Shown: positions 11,150 to 23,032 of the stretch, piece after piece
Numbering within the stretch: the first letter of the stretch is position 1
How the letters are laid out: every line of letters starts with the position of its first letter
The notes under the pieces: generated by a model
What the model was told of the DNA's origin: nothing
The model's database searches: none
What the model saw: the letters and a program-made list of their open reading frames with translations, nothing else
From: Xanthostigma xanthostigma
Taxonomy: Eukaryota > Arthropoda > Insecta > Raphidioptera > Raphidiidae
Direction of reading: 5' to 3'
DNA length: 64,000 bases
NCBI GenBank assembly: GCA_963575645.1
Contig: OY754464.1
Coordinates: 43,514,192-43,578,191, forward strand
Made by a program: the position numbers and the translations under genes

Positions 11150-11575
11150 TATGCAATAATTAAATTACCATGTTATACCGTGCAACAGAGAGAAATAACC
11201 GAAAGATGTTTGCTATCGGTTATATCAGATTGCATTTATTTCTATTTATATGTGTATAAAAAAACTGATTGGGCAAATTCTGGTGTACGAAATTTATGTA
11301 AAATTTTCTCCTCTTTCGTTTAAGACCGATCTGATTTAAATTGAGCGAGTTATAAGCAAAAAACTTGGTTTTTTCTAAATTGCTCCCCTCTGGAGCAAAA
11401 ATTCAAAAATCGGGCGACGTAAGGATCTAAGTTACCCGGAGACAAATCGAACAAAAAAAAGTTTTTTTAAATTGGTTAAGCCGTTTGGGCTGTACGCTGG
11501 ATACAAAATTCGGGATCACAGATTCACAGACAAACCGAGTACATATATGCGCTTTAGCTTACGCTATTCGCGCCT
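11150..11575 (+). repeat. Arm of the composite interspersed family
   Basis: The block 'cctctttcgtttaaga' through 'gctcccctctgg' and 'ccaaaaatcggg' follows the satellite array. The same wording appears inverted at 15160-15250 and direct at 58060-58150 and 60735-60870. Together with the satellite and the GTGTGAGTCCGACTC end it forms one long non-autonomous element family. Confidence 0.6.
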
Positions 11576-12914
11576 AAAAACTAAAACCCGACTACTGAAA
11601 AGTATGAAACAAGAAAATATTCTCATCTGAGGATAGCCGTGGTCGTTTTTTTTTTCATTCTGTATACATTATTTTATTCTTATTTTTATGCATTATTTTA
11701 ACTTTTATTTTAATCACCTTTAAGTCGGCAACCATTGTACTACTGCTTTAAATCTGTTTTATTTGTTGCATATATATTTTATTTCTTTTTTAACCTTTGA
11801 TTTCGACTATGTTACGTCCACCCTACATGCAAAAATTCTTAAAATTAAAACAGGGAGAAGTGGAAAAGTTAGTTGGCGTCTAGAGCTCAAGCAACAAGAT
11901 TGATGAAACGATCTTCGATTGAAATCCTTGTTGAATTTATATTTCATATTTTTATTTTGACCTGTTAGTATTTGTTAATTTGTTGTCATTTTATATCGGG
12001 TAATGTGTTATTTTGTTGAATCTTAATTTTGTTATATTTTATATTAATTAAGCTTAAAATTTCTTATAATAACGGTATTTTGGGTACTGTAATGCTTCCT
12101 ATCTTTGTGTGAATAAATATTTTTTATTTTTAATTTAATATTTCATATTATACTTTTTATTGTACTTACCTGCATTTCTGTTTTTGGCTTGATTAACCTT
12201 TATAATATGATTGTATACTTACCTTTTAATTCGCGTCCTGCTATATATTTTTAAACTGTTCCAGAGCATTTTTTTACCATCGATTAAATTGCGCATTTTG
12301 AAAGTATGTTACAAGACTCATTCAAAAATTGACCAATCAAATTATTTGTACTACGGGAATGTTTGAATATATATAGACGTAATTTGACAATCGTTATACG
12401 AGAAGGGTTAACTTCAATTGTAAAAGTTATGTTATCACCACCAAGTGACGTATACGCGCCAAATGTTAACAGTTGCATGGATCGCTTACTACGTACATAA
12501 TACAAAAAAAAAATATAATTCCTAGCTGTATGTACTATTAATTTTCATTATTTTATAATTTTGTTCCGCAATTTTTTGAAAATTTGACAATAGAATATTT
12601 GATGTTTCTGTTGTAAACAATTCATTATTAGTTATATGCTACATTTTTTAACTTGTCTCAGCAGATTTTTATTTTTTTAACAATGCGTATCGTAAAATAC
12701 TTTTTAAAATCAATAATTTAAATAATAAATGCAACTAAAAATAAAGTTCTGTATGAATGCAAAATTAAATTATCAAACATTTTATGCAAAATTACAATTG
12801 GCAATAAAAATATGCCGGGCTATCCTATTCAACTGAATAATTTTCTATACTCTACAAATCAACAGGCATAAATGATGCTCATGAAAAGTAAAAGTGATAT
12901 TATATTGTTGTTAG
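11576..12914. other. No gene recognised
   Basis: AT-rich sequence with few visible repeats. The scarcity of repeat wording here and in 13042-14490 would fit intronic or intergenic host DNA around the candidate exon at 12915. Confidence 0.4.
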
Positions 12915-13041
12915 TTCGGATCTGTAAGAGAAGAAGCAGAGTTAAGTCCAGTCTCGGTGCGTGTTCTTGTTGATAGTTTAGCCCGAGGACTAACCCGATC
13001 TACTCAACTTGTTGTCGATGAGCTCCTTTTGTCTTATCCAA
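12915..13041 (+). CDS. Candidate internal exon of an unrecognised host gene
   Basis: An acceptor-like TATTGTTGTTAG ends at 12914, and a strong donor A|GTAAGTATAT starts at 13042. Only frame 0 is open: FGSVREEAELSPVSVRVLVD then SLARGLTRSTQLVVDELLL and SYP, 42 codons plus one base (phase 1 out). The other two frames contain stops. The composition (Val, Leu, Arg, Ser, Glu) and the GC content exceed the surrounding DNA, which favours real coding sequence. It is probably a helical segment of a larger cytosolic or scaffold protein, but no family is recognised. The upstream block at 4968-5053 ends in the matching phase on the same strand. Confidence 0.45.
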
Positions 13042-14495
13042 GTAAGTATATAACTAGCCTCTGATGGAGACCTATCTACCATCTCATCTGATTGCCTGCC
13101 ATGCCCACTTAAATATACGTACTTCACAAGAGAAAGATGCAAACAGATAATTTAAGTTTTTTTGCTGTGTTATTACAACGATATAAGAAATTGTATTTCG
13201 ACTGAATATCATCATTACAGTCGCTGCCCAAATCGTCTTCGATAAATGATTTTTGGTTGAAAAATTTTAACGTTTTAAAAGTGTAATTATAGATCTAATA
13301 AAATAATTGGACCTTCCACAAATATTTCATTTGTTTTACCTGGCGCCAATACGATCAAATAACAGATCAAAAATTATTTTATATATAAATATACCTATAC
13401 TTTTCACAAATGCAGATTAATACACACTAGTCCTGTTGCCCTAAAATCGAGCAAATTTATTAATTCAAATTTTTTCAACACAATGTTAGGAAATATTACG
13501 GCTTTAAAGCTCGACCTTTTGTTTGTGATAACTTAAACTAAACACAGATTTGACCCCATCAATTTAGAATTTTCTCCAGATTAAAGTGTCTTGCACCAAA
13601 AAAATCTAATTCATTCGTTCGATGGTGAAAGGCACGCAATCATCAGGCACTGTAAGTGAAAATGTAAGTCGATCAATTTATTTATGAATTAATCGATATA
13701 TTTGTGAATAATTAATAATGATTTCAACTCAACGTGTATACAGAAGAACATGCTGAAAACGTGTAATTTTCAACTTTGAGTACGTCAATAACTTCTAAAT
13801 TTCTTAAGATATCGATTTGTCACAAAAAGCTTGTTTTAGACAGTTTTTGCTACATACTTTCAACTTAAAATTCTATAAAGAACATATTAAATACATAGTT
13901 TAAGTTTCCAAATGACTGTTTTCTGGACACTTTGCGAACTCCTATAAATATATGCACTCCCCACTCCAGGAAAAAAATAAAGTCATGCTTCTCAATTATC
14001 AAGTTACGACTTAAGGTACGAAAATGTAATTCTAAACAGAATATTCTGTCGTCTAAACTAATATTATTAAACTCAACATGTGAATACCTACACTATAAAA
14101 AAATTTAGAAATAAAAAAATAACATACTTATACTTAAATATTATTTAAAACTCCTCACTAAAAATATGTTATTCCTCTTTGTCCCCTTCAAATCAAATAA
14201 TTTACTGTTTAAATTGATAATTAAAAGCAAACCTTAATTATTTTGATATACTTAATACAAATGTTTTTCCAAAGCCTGCTCATAATATCTCATATATTTT
14301 GTAATAGTTCGAGAGCTACTAACGTTTTCGAGAAAGAATTTAGGTGAGACTTAAATTGGTGTAGCTCTTAATTAAAATACGGAATTTCTGCCTGGCAAAT
14401 TTATATTATTTTCTTTGAATACAGGACTATATCATATAAAAATTTCTGTGAAAAATAATTCTAATAATTTAGGGTGATGATGATCCTGTTTAAAT
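13042..14495. other. No gene recognised
   Basis: AT-rich, repeat-poor sequence. A short minus-strand open stretch near 13190-13290 (acidic, FIEDDLGSDCNDDIQSKYN) has no supporting splice or start context. Confidence 0.4.
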
Positions 14496-14496
14496 A

Positions 14497-14866
14497 TTAG
14501 AAGATTAGAGGATGAAACCTGGTGGCATAGGATCAATGAACTTTGCAAATACTGAAGGTTTTTTTTATGCATTTAGTGTAATTCTAAACATATTATGATA
14601 TTACGTTTGACACGTTTATACAGTTTTCAGTAAAAATCAGTCGTTTTTTCAAGAAAAATAGTAATTCTTAACCCGTATATGTCGTTTTTTATTTTAATTC
14701 ATTTTTTACATAACAATAATACTGAGAAAACAGACTGCATTGATTCTCCGAAGATGGCATAAAGATTGCCGAAACGTCAGACAATAAAATGCAATATAAA
14801 AACCTTCAGTATTTGCAAAGTTCATTGATCTTATGCCACCAGGTTGCATACTTTAATCTTCTTATA
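14497..14866 (+). mobile_element. Penelope-like tail with a self-inverted duplication
   Basis: Arms 14497-14577 and 14784-14866 are inverted copies sharing 'cctggtggcat' and 'ctttgcaaatactgaaggtt'. Between them, at 14748-14776, lies CCGAAGATGGCATAAAGATT followed by GCCGAAACG, a stem-loop (GGCA/TGCC) with a CUGANGA-like and a GAAAC flank. This arrangement is typical of Penelope-like element ends. No coding sequence remains. It looks like the 3' terminal piece of such an element with its distal part copied in inverse orientation. Confidence 0.5.
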
Positions 14867-14879
14867 AAAATTTCTACTA

Positions 14880-15300
14880 TGAGGTCCTCCGAACAAAAAA
14901 ACCTGTGTGTGTCTGTTTGTGAGCAGGATACAGGAAAAACGGACGAGAGCGGATTGATTAAGCGTGTCTGTCTGTCTGTCTGTCAGCGGGCTGTATCTTA
15001 AGAACCGTAATAGGTAGAGAGTTGAAATTTTCACAGAGTGTGTATTTCTATTGCCGCTAGAACAACAAATAATTAAAAACCCCCAAAACTCCCAAAAGAG
15101 GAACAAACTAAGTTTTTTGGTTATAATTCGATCAATTTAAACCAGTTAGTTTCGAGACCTGTCTTAAACGAAAGAAGAGAAAATTTTACATAGATTTTGT
15201 ATAATAGAATTCGTCGAAACACTTTTTTTATACAGCTCTATATAGAAAAGAAGCTGTATAAATTCAATTTTGTCTAATACATTTCGTCTGTCTTCGTTTG
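14880..15300 (-). repeat. Composite interspersed element, (GTCT)n end
   Basis: Contains (GTCT)n, 'cagcgggctgtatctta', 'gaaccgtaataggtagagag', 'ttgaaattttcacagagtg' and 'gccgctagaacaacaaata'. This wording is very common in lepidopteran and some other insect genomes as part of short interspersed elements. A matching piece in the other orientation lies at 58730-58935. Confidence 0.75.
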
Positions 15301-15599
15301 TTGCATACTTGTACTATGGGAATTTAAAGATAGCGTATGTTCTGTCTTAAAATAAAAAGATTGCATTTGTTCAGAAACGAATGTCATTTCAAATATTAGT
15401 CAGTCTTTTGACATTAGTATTTTGTGAAATGCAACTCCTTTGAATAACTAATTAATTATTAGAACATATTACTTTGACAGATGCAAACGCCATTTTTGAC
15501 ATTTTTTACCATTCCAACACCATGGATGAGCGGAATGAAACCAAATTTTGGGAGGATGTTTGATATGCAAATATGAAGAAGGCTATTGTTTTTGAGAGA

Positions 15600-16310
15600 C
15601 GTCGGCGCAAGCGCAGAATAAATATATATTATAATGTTGTTTTTATAAGATAATAGTATCCTTTTCATAACGGTTAATTATTTTGTTTTACAGGAGTTTT
15701 GTAAAATACATTTTTGAAAAAAATTGGCGCGCATGCGTAGAAGAAATATATACTATAAGGCTGTTTTTTATATAAAAACGGTATACTTTTCATAATGGTT
15801 TATTATTCTATCTATGTTTACAAAAGTTTTGTAAATTTTTTTGGGAAAAATTGGTGCATGCGCAAAAGAAATATATGCAATAACGTTGTTTTATATAATA
15901 AGAGTATATATTTCATTATGGTTTATTCTATTTTAAAAGAAAGTTTTAGGGGGAAAGGCGGCGCATGCGCAGAATAGATATGTGCTATAACATTGTTTTT
16001 ATATAATAATGGTATATTTTTCATAATGGTTTATTATTCTATTTTAAAAGAAAGTTTTGCAAAAAGTTTTTAGGGGGAAAGGCGGCGCATGCGCAGAAAA
16101 GATATGTGCTATAATTGTTATATAATAATGGTATATTTTTCATAATGGTTTATTATTCTAAAGTTTTGTATTTTTTTTTTTTTTTTGGGAAATCGGTTCA
16201 TGCGCAACACAGATATTTGCAATAACGTTGTTATTTGATATAATGGTATATTTATCAAAACTTTATATTATTTAATTCTACAAGAAATTTTTGTAAAAAA
16301 GTGTTTATAA
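15600..16310 (-). repeat. GCGCATGCGC satellite array, minus orientation
   Basis: Five to six monomers of 110-140 bp, each with a GCATGCGCAGAA-type core, 'tataataatggtatattttt' and 'cataatggtttattattct'. Two adjacent monomers (from about 15940 and 16060) are nearly identical and share 'agggggaaaggcggcgcatg', which suggests recent local duplication. Confidence 0.8.
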
Positions 16311-16319
16311 TATAAAAAT

Positions 16320-16495
16320 GCCGGGGTGAATTATGTAAAATTTCACGCCTTAAAATTCTTGAACTATTTGCATACTCCCACTGGTTATATATTGTTATAG
16401 CGCCTCTCTTGTTTCTTTTATAAAAGTATTTAAAAAGTACATAGTGCACGGAACCCTTCGTGTGCGAGTCCGACTCACACTTGACCGGTTTTTTA
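16320..16495 (-). repeat. Composite interspersed element, GTGTGAGTCCGACTC end
   Basis: Inverse of the terminal block seen at 56737-56905 and 49975-50070. It has 'catactcccactggtt', 'cctctcttgtttctttta', then the hairpin GTGCGAGTCCGACTCACAC followed by 'ttgaccggttttt'. The composite unit from 14880 to 16495 probably represents one inserted copy. Confidence 0.75.
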
Positions 16496-16687
16496 TATAA
16501 TGCTGATATACTTTTCATAACGGTTTATTTATTTTTTCAAGCAATTTTTGTAAAATTTTTTTGTAAACTTTAGTTTCAGAAATATTTTGAAAATACAAAA
16601 AAATCAGCTGTTTGTTATATATAATAATGAGTAATATAAAAGTTTATACGTGCGTTTGTCGTTATTTTTATCGACCACCTTAACTTT

Positions 16688-16886
16688 TTAAGAGTTTTGA
16701 CTGATACAACCAGTCAAAACCACTTTTGACGGAATCACTTAGTCAAAAGTACTTTTAACCAGCTCCATTGGGCAAAAGTACTTTTAACTGTTATTTTAGT
16801 CAAAAGTATTATTGACTAAAGCATACGGTCAAAAGTACTAATTTTGCTAGTCAATAGTACTTTTGACTGGTTAAGAGTTTTGACTG
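16688..16886. repeat. Array of 18-bp palindromes (GTCAAAAGTACTTTTGAC type)
   Basis: At least six variants of the palindrome occur about every 30 bp (near 16712, 16742, 16769, 16799, 16829 and 16851). The whole is bracketed by a direct repeat TTAAGAGTTTTGACTG at 16688-16703 and 16871-16886. Spacers differ in sequence while the palindromes are conserved. Confidence 0.8.
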
Positions 16887-16889
16887 CAA

Positions 16890-18580
16890 CATATAGATCT
16901 ATCAGAAAAACATTAGTTAAGCATGCTTTGATTAATTTTTACATGACGTGACATGTAGGTAACTATGCCAACGATAAGTATATATTATATAATATTTAAT
17001 ACCAGCCGCTACCCGCGTCTTTGAACGCGATTTCTTTATTATACTATATCAAATGTTAATATTTTTGAAATTGGAATGATGTTGTCGCCCATGGGCTGGT
17101 TTTTTTTTTCTAAATTCAACTTAACTATATTATTACGCTTTAGATGTCAATAATAAAAATGCATACCGATTTTCAACATTTAACGCTAGACTTTATTATG
17201 TAAAATTACTTGCAAACTTAAACAGATGGGCTATCTTTCAGAAAACGCCTGCAGTGGCGTTAGTGTCTGTCAAAATAATATGTTCTAATAATTAAGTTAT
17301 GACAATCATTAACACAGAAGGCAATGTAATAGAATGCCGTATTAAGGTTTATACCTCGGAACCCGCGTAAACTGAATGGATTTTTGTAAAACCTTTTGGA
17401 ATGCGCTCTTAACATTATATACTAAAATGTTTACCCATTTATTTTTGCCGCTTTTGATATATATATAATATATGCCACCCCTTCTCGGGGGTGGAAATTT
17501 TCTTGACAAAAGTAACCCGAGGAGTCGATACATTATTGAATTTTAAGCAAAAAATGTCCTATAAAGTTATTCATATTTTGGATCGAGTTATTTGCGATTG
17601 ATAATCTTATTTGAAGAGATCTATTCAGACGTTAATCAAAGATTTGAATCTTATTTTTCATTGAAATATGGACGTTTTCGAGCGCTTTTTCACGAATAAC
17701 TCAAAAACTATGCGCTGTATCAAAATACTGAAAATAGCTAAAATTAAGCTTATTAAAAACGAATCGATTCCATATTTTTTCTATTTTTGTACGTACAATA
17801 GAAACAAGGTTATGACCGTTTAAACATGAAAGTTTGTTCGCTAACAAAATTATTCATTCCTATCAACGCCATTTACAAGGATACAGCAGCGTTTTGGTAA
17901 AAAATGTTAAATGGCTTATTTACAGAGCTTGAAAAACCCTTGAAAATGAGCTTTGCTAAATGTTATCATCATTTAAATTGACCAAGTTACGGCGAAAATG
18001 AGATGGTCAAACAGGTTTTATTGAAGGAAAGATCGATAATAAAACCGATGATTTAACTGCAAAAATCTAATTTAAACGTACTCCACTTACGATCTACTTC
18101 ATTTGGGTACTAACAACATGTATGGGGAGTTCGCTCTAATTTGGATGCTTAGTTTTGGAAAAAAACCGATGTAACCTTGAAGTCTTTTTTCCGAATACCG
18201 AAAAAAATATCTTTCTGTTGCCGATTACGCTTAAACAAAGGGACATACACGAAATATGCAAGATACAAAAAACGTAGACCTTTGTCTATAGAAAATGTTA
18301 GTATTTTTTGTTTTTCTTTTATGATTTACGTTTGTTGAGATATATTCGTAAGAACTTCGCCTTACAGAGCAAAAGGCACCTTTTGGGAGTCCTTTAAGCT
18401 CAGACATCTTAAAAACGAAAGCCTTGAAACAGTTCATCTCTACAGGTTCTGTAGCCCCGGAACGTACCTACAAAATGCGTTTTGAAAAATTAAGATATCT
18501 GACAATTGACAAAGTTATCGTCAAAATACTACTTTTTTCTCTTTGTATTCTCTTCATTTTTCAATAAATTGTTGCAATAT
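16890..18580. other. Non-coding repeat-like DNA
   Basis: At 17000-17310 there are pieces resembling the composite family (compare 57360-57480). From about 17560 to 18540 the sequence has the wordy, non-coding style of old dispersed repeats ('gaataactcaaaaactatg', 'accaagttacggcgaaaatg'), but I could not find a second copy in this window. No gene is supported. Confidence 0.35.
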
Positions 18581-18589
18581 ACAGAGTGG

Positions 18590-18965
18590 GGCGTTTATCA
18601 TGAGACAAGCTAATATCTCGGCTGGACTCAAATATTTCGAAAAAAGTTTCAGACAAAAGTTGTGTGTATGAAAAGCAATCAACCATTTGGGACGTCTGCC
18701 ATATTGAGTTTACCATGATGTCACATACTTTATCATATATCACTCATAAACCTCTCATTTGATTATCCAAGTCAAGAGGGTTGTAAAGAAAAAAGGTAAT
18801 CCACCATCTTGGGGTGTCCGCCGTAATGGGTCTACAATGACGTCACATACCTTATCCTTACTCGTTACACTTCTTCATTTTAATACCTATGACAAGAAGG
18901 TTGTGAAGATAAAGATGACCCGCCATTTTGGGGCGTTTACCATATAGGATTTATGTTTGTCACCG
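18590..18965 (+). repeat. Three degenerate ~120-bp tandem copies
   Basis: The block 'atccaccatcttggggtgtc' with its variants 'caaccatttgggacgtc' and 'cccgccattttggggcgt' occurs three times about 117-123 bp apart, each followed by an 'atgacgtcacata' variant. A single related unit is at 9508-9655. Confidence 0.75.
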
Positions 18966-19059
18966 GATTTAAACACGTGAGCAAAATTTCGAAGCTCTAG
19001 TTTAATTAGATCTAGTCGGAAAAAAATGTTTTAAATGACGTTAGCCTACGTCAAAATGT

Positions 19060-20329
19060 CATATTCTGTTAATTAATTAAGTACTAAAATCGGTAAGTCA
19101 GAAGGCGTTGCATTTTCAAAAATATTAATGTCAAAAAATTGAAGAGATATATTAGAAACAGCATCCGTCTTATATTTTAATACAGGACATACGCAATCTT
19201 CAAATTTCCATATCACATTGTGTAACAGACATAAAGACAACCGAATTGAATGTGCGATATATTAGGCAAAAAAAGAACTTAGAATAAACACTGTATAAAT
19301 TCTTTTTTTATATTATTTTCCTTGTTACCTATAGTATTATAATGGAAACTTCATGGTTAGACCCTTTTAGTGTAGATAAAACTATCAATCAGGAATTTTT
19401 TTTTCAAAAGCGATAGCAAAGTCTACGTCATCCGACTAACATTCCGTTTTATCTGATTGTATCGGATCTGATGAAGATAATTCAGGCATAAACACAATTT
19501 TACAAAAACTGTCACTTATGTCTTTTTGCAAATTAACTCTCGATATGGATCGCCAGCAGTCGCAATGTTTTAATAGTCTTTCTTTGCCTTTGTCTAAAAA
19601 AATGGTCTTCAGATCTTAATTAAAAAATTCTTACAAAAAATAAATAATATACGTTAGACTTAAATAACGATTCACTTTCTGTGTTGTAATCCACTAACTT
19701 ATACTACTATCTGCCTACACTCTTTTTTTTAAAAGAAGATCTGACTTCCTAAAATGCCACAATTATAAAATGCGTTCTGTTCTGATGGCACTTATATTAT
19801 GATTATACATTTACTGAATAACACACACAAGAGCTCAGAGTTAGCTCCGCCTTAGAGATGTCACTGATAACACCTATATGCAAATTGTTGTGTCCTACAC
19901 GTCATGTATAAACATATAAAGTACATTTTCGTTTTAAAAAAACATTGCATTTAAATTACTTAGCATGAAATTCATCAAAGGGTCGTCAACGGTAAGTTGA
20001 GCAAATTTTAGATAAAATATATTTTTGACCAGTAGCTTCTTTACGCACGTTAAAATGAATTGGATTCATACAGGTGAACCTGGCATAAAACGTTGAATCC
20101 TCTCTTTTGAGCCAGTGTGCAAGAGTGTGGCATTTTTTCAGTGCTCGTTATAGGCATTAGACAACTTACGCGTGTACAGTCGACTAGAAGTTTTACTTCT
20201 ATAATATGTAGTATATAATACACAGCCCCTTTTTTGTTTTATGAATATTAATGAGAAACGTGACTTTCAATAATAATACAACTACAGGCACCTGTTAAAT
20301 AATCTATTTTTTAATTTTATAATATTACT
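19060..20329. other. No gene recognised
   Basis: 19060-19290 shares wording with 57380-57600 (composite family). A 58-codon minus-strand open stretch at about 19410-19615 ends in SSSDPIQSDKTEC then a stop, but has no clear start, splice site or family. At 19963-19990 'ttag|catgaaattcatc' to 'aacg|gtaagttg' could be a tiny first exon, but support is slight. Confidence 0.3.
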
Positions 20330-20985
20330 AGTGGCCCGGTTCGGCTTCGCTCGAATTTGTAACTTGTCGCCGTTTTTTCGTCGACTTGCGTTGCAAAATT
20401 GGTATCCACGAAAAGCGCTTTTATTTAAGTGCGATAATATATAACCGGTATCAATTCTGAAGGTCCATTCTAAATATTGGTGAAAAAAATTTTGAAATCG
20501 GATGAGTAGTTTCGGAGATTGTCTCTCATATCCAAACTTACAAACTATCGCTCTTTATAATATTATAGGGGTCCTTCCCGGTTTCACCTGCGTGCGATAG
20601 ATATAATTCTGCAAAATGTATTTCGATTGCGTCCCGGCGTGTGAACTAATAGCGTTTAGCAAGTTCTAACAGATATCGCTCTTTGGTACTAAACCAGGAG
20701 ATTGGCTTCCTGCTCCGTGGTGTTTATTGGGTGAGAGGTGACACATGCAGACGTCTGGGGGTGATAACTGAACGATTGATAATTGATAAGTTATCGACCA
20801 CATTATAATAATTGCTCATTTTGTTTTCACTGGGTTAACTATATAAAAATTACCGTTGTAATGCCATCTTGCAACCCTATTGCGCATCTGTGAATGAAAT
20901 TAAAAATACTAATTTTATTAAAAAATAGGGGTTGGTGGTAGAACGGTAAAAATTTAGGGTTATAAGTATTTTTAAAAACCGAACA
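20330..20985 (+). repeat. Dispersed ~660-bp repeat 'CTAGTGGCCCGGTTCGGC', copy 1
   Basis: It starts ACTAGTGGCCCGGTTCGGCT, carries 'ggatgagtagtttcggag' and 'cccggtttcacctg', and ends in 'ggttggtggtagaacggt'. A close copy is at 42310-43120 and a 3' part at 45095-45340. Starts of this type (CTAGNGGCCCG...GGCTTCGC) are widespread at termini of insect non-autonomous retroelements. No coding sequence. Confidence 0.7.
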
Positions 20986-21202
20986 CCCTTTTATTTCTTA
21001 GAGGAAGGGTTTCCGAAAGAAAAGTTTCGGACAAAAGTTACAGGGAATCAAGGGGGAAGAACAGTGATGTAGTTTTTTTTTCGTTTGGTGGAGGTGTCTC
21101 CAAAATATCAAGGTCACCTATACTTTCTTAAATACGACCCTGTATTTTTTATCTAGGATTATTGTTCTTTGGGTCAAAGAGATCAACTCTTGTACCAAAC
21201 AT

Positions 21203-21284
21203 TTTTGGATTTGATGCCATCGTGAACCGCTGTTTTTTTTCCTTCTTTTTTTTTTGGATTTGATGCCATCGTGAACCGCTGTTT
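21203..21284 (+). repeat. 33-bp direct duplication
   Basis: 'ttttggatttgatgccat' followed by 'cgtgaaccgctgttt' occurs at 21203-21235 and again at 21252-21284, separated by a 16-bp T/C-rich spacer. It is exact over 33 bp, so it is recent. Confidence 0.9.
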
Positions 21285-21293
21285 GATTCTCAA

Positions 21294-21393
21294 TTCATCC
21301 CGTTTCGTATTTTAGTGGATTGTGTGAGTCGGAAAAACCCCTGAAAAAGTTTTTCCGACTCACACAATCCACTAAAATAGGAAACGGGATGAA
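21294..21393. repeat. 45-bp near-perfect palindrome
   Basis: Arms 21294-21338 and 21349-21393 share ATTTTAGTGGATTGTGTGAG and 'tcggaaaaac' in inverse orientation with a 10-bp loop. Only about two mismatches are visible. It follows directly after the 33-bp duplication. Confidence 0.9.
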
Positions 21394-22589
21394 TAAGTCG
21401 TTCTACTAATTATATTGTAAATGTTTTTTGAGGATTTATATTTAATTTTGAATAGACAAAGCAACTTCGCATTTTCAATTTAACCTATAATAATTATAAA
21501 ACATATCACACATTATTAATGTAAATGTAATGTTGGAAGCCCTGGTATATAGAGACAAAAGTAATCGTTACATTATTACAATGTCCCTTGTAGGTAAAAC
21601 TACAACCCTTTGGTGTAGGATGTATAAACAGTTTTTATTAAAAAAAGAAATAAAAGCGAACGTTCTAAATAATAGGTACCTACACCGGAGAGGTTTTTAA
21701 AACTTTATCTGCTATCTTACTTATGATGCAGCTATGTCTTTATTTTATAATGTCAGATGTTATTCAGATATAGAGAAGTAAACAGAAAACTTGTTTGTAT
21801 GCAAACAGAAAACCGACATATTTTGATTTTGATTGAAGGCACTTAACACATTTAACGCCAACGCTGGTTATAAGTACATTCAAATATTCATTAAGAAATG
21901 AATAAAATAAAAGATTTTTTTTTATTGTTTCTTTATAATATTTTACACATCATTATGAAAATAAGAAAAAAGAGATATATATATGTCGTAGTCATAATGC
22001 AAAATTAGGCATTTTACAAAATGTCTAGGCATTTTATAAAAAGCCGGCAAAACGCGAGCGAACAATGCAGTTTCCGTTATGACTATACCAATTCAGGCAA
22101 ATTGATAAAATGCCGGCAAAATGTGAACAGAAGAACGTGTATCTCGTTCTGACGCATTATTTTCAGGCATTTTACAATTTACCAACAGCGATGTAGTCAT
22201 AACGTAAGCGGGAGAAAAAAATAATAAAATTAGGGAGATAGGTACTAGGTAAGTGTTTCATAAAATGGCACAATGACACAAAAAACCATAAACTTCTTTA
22301 TTATATAAATCTAAATAAACACTTCATACCTATAAAAACTTGCAGTTAGGTAATTTTAAAGTAATGCACGAAATAAAGTAACTACCTAAATAAGTACCTA
22401 AGGTAAAGGGTCCAGTTTTTGGCGGTTTAAGAGTAACAGCTGAGGTTATATTACGATACCTAATATAAAATTCAATTTGAATAAATAATATTTTATATCA
22501 TAAACAAGTTCAGAATTTCTAGATAAGGTCATATGAGCGATTGTCATTTTCTATTTGCACTTCTTCGCGGTTATCACTCATTTTTAACC

Positions 22590-22983
22590 GACGAAAAACA
22601 AAAACACGGAGGAGGTTCTCAAGTCGACGCGTATATTTTTTTTTTTTTTTTTTTATGTATGACCACGCATAACTTTTTACAGAGTAGTCCGATTTTGATA
22701 AATATTTTTTTGTTTGAAAGGGTATACCCCGAAGTTGGTCCCATATAAATTTGGTAAAAAAATTCCAACCCTAAGGGTAGGAAAACAGGGGATGATTGAT
22801 TGTTTACTCACTGATTGTAATGTATGACCACACATAACTTTTTACAGAGTAGTCCGATTTTGATAATTATTTTTTTATTGGATAGGGTATACCTCGAGGT
22901 TGGTCTCATATAAATTTGGAAAAAAAATTCCTACCCTAAGGGTGGGAAAATAGGGGTGATTTATTGTTCACTCACAGATTTTC
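22590..22983 (+). repeat. 'AGGAGGTTCT' dispersed repeat with a 164-bp tandem duplication
   Basis: It begins 'aaccgacgaaaaac...ggaggaggttctc' and a T-run, then 'tgtatgaccac..cataact' and 'acagagtagtccgattttga'. The unit starting at 22656 is repeated at 22820 with about 90% identity. The wording matches a dispersed family very common in Lepidoptera; a relative is at 53240-53580 in inverse order. Confidence 0.7.
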
Positions 22984-23032
22984 ATGCTGAGTTCTGTATT
23001 ACAATTATAAATTATATAGCCACAAAAAATTA

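Noticed and set aside
16650-16890. CRISPR-like array
   Set aside because: Regular palindromes and spacers look superficially similar, but repeats vary, spacers are only ~10-13 bp, there are no cas genes, and the DNA is eukaryotic.
19410-19615. 58-codon minus-strand frame ending SSSDPIQSDKTEC
   Set aside because: No start or convincing splice site and no known family. Kept only as a remark.
19963-20000. Possible first exon ATGAAATTCATC...ACG|GTAAGT
   Set aside because: Only nine codons; TATA-like wording upstream is expected by chance in such AT-rich DNA.
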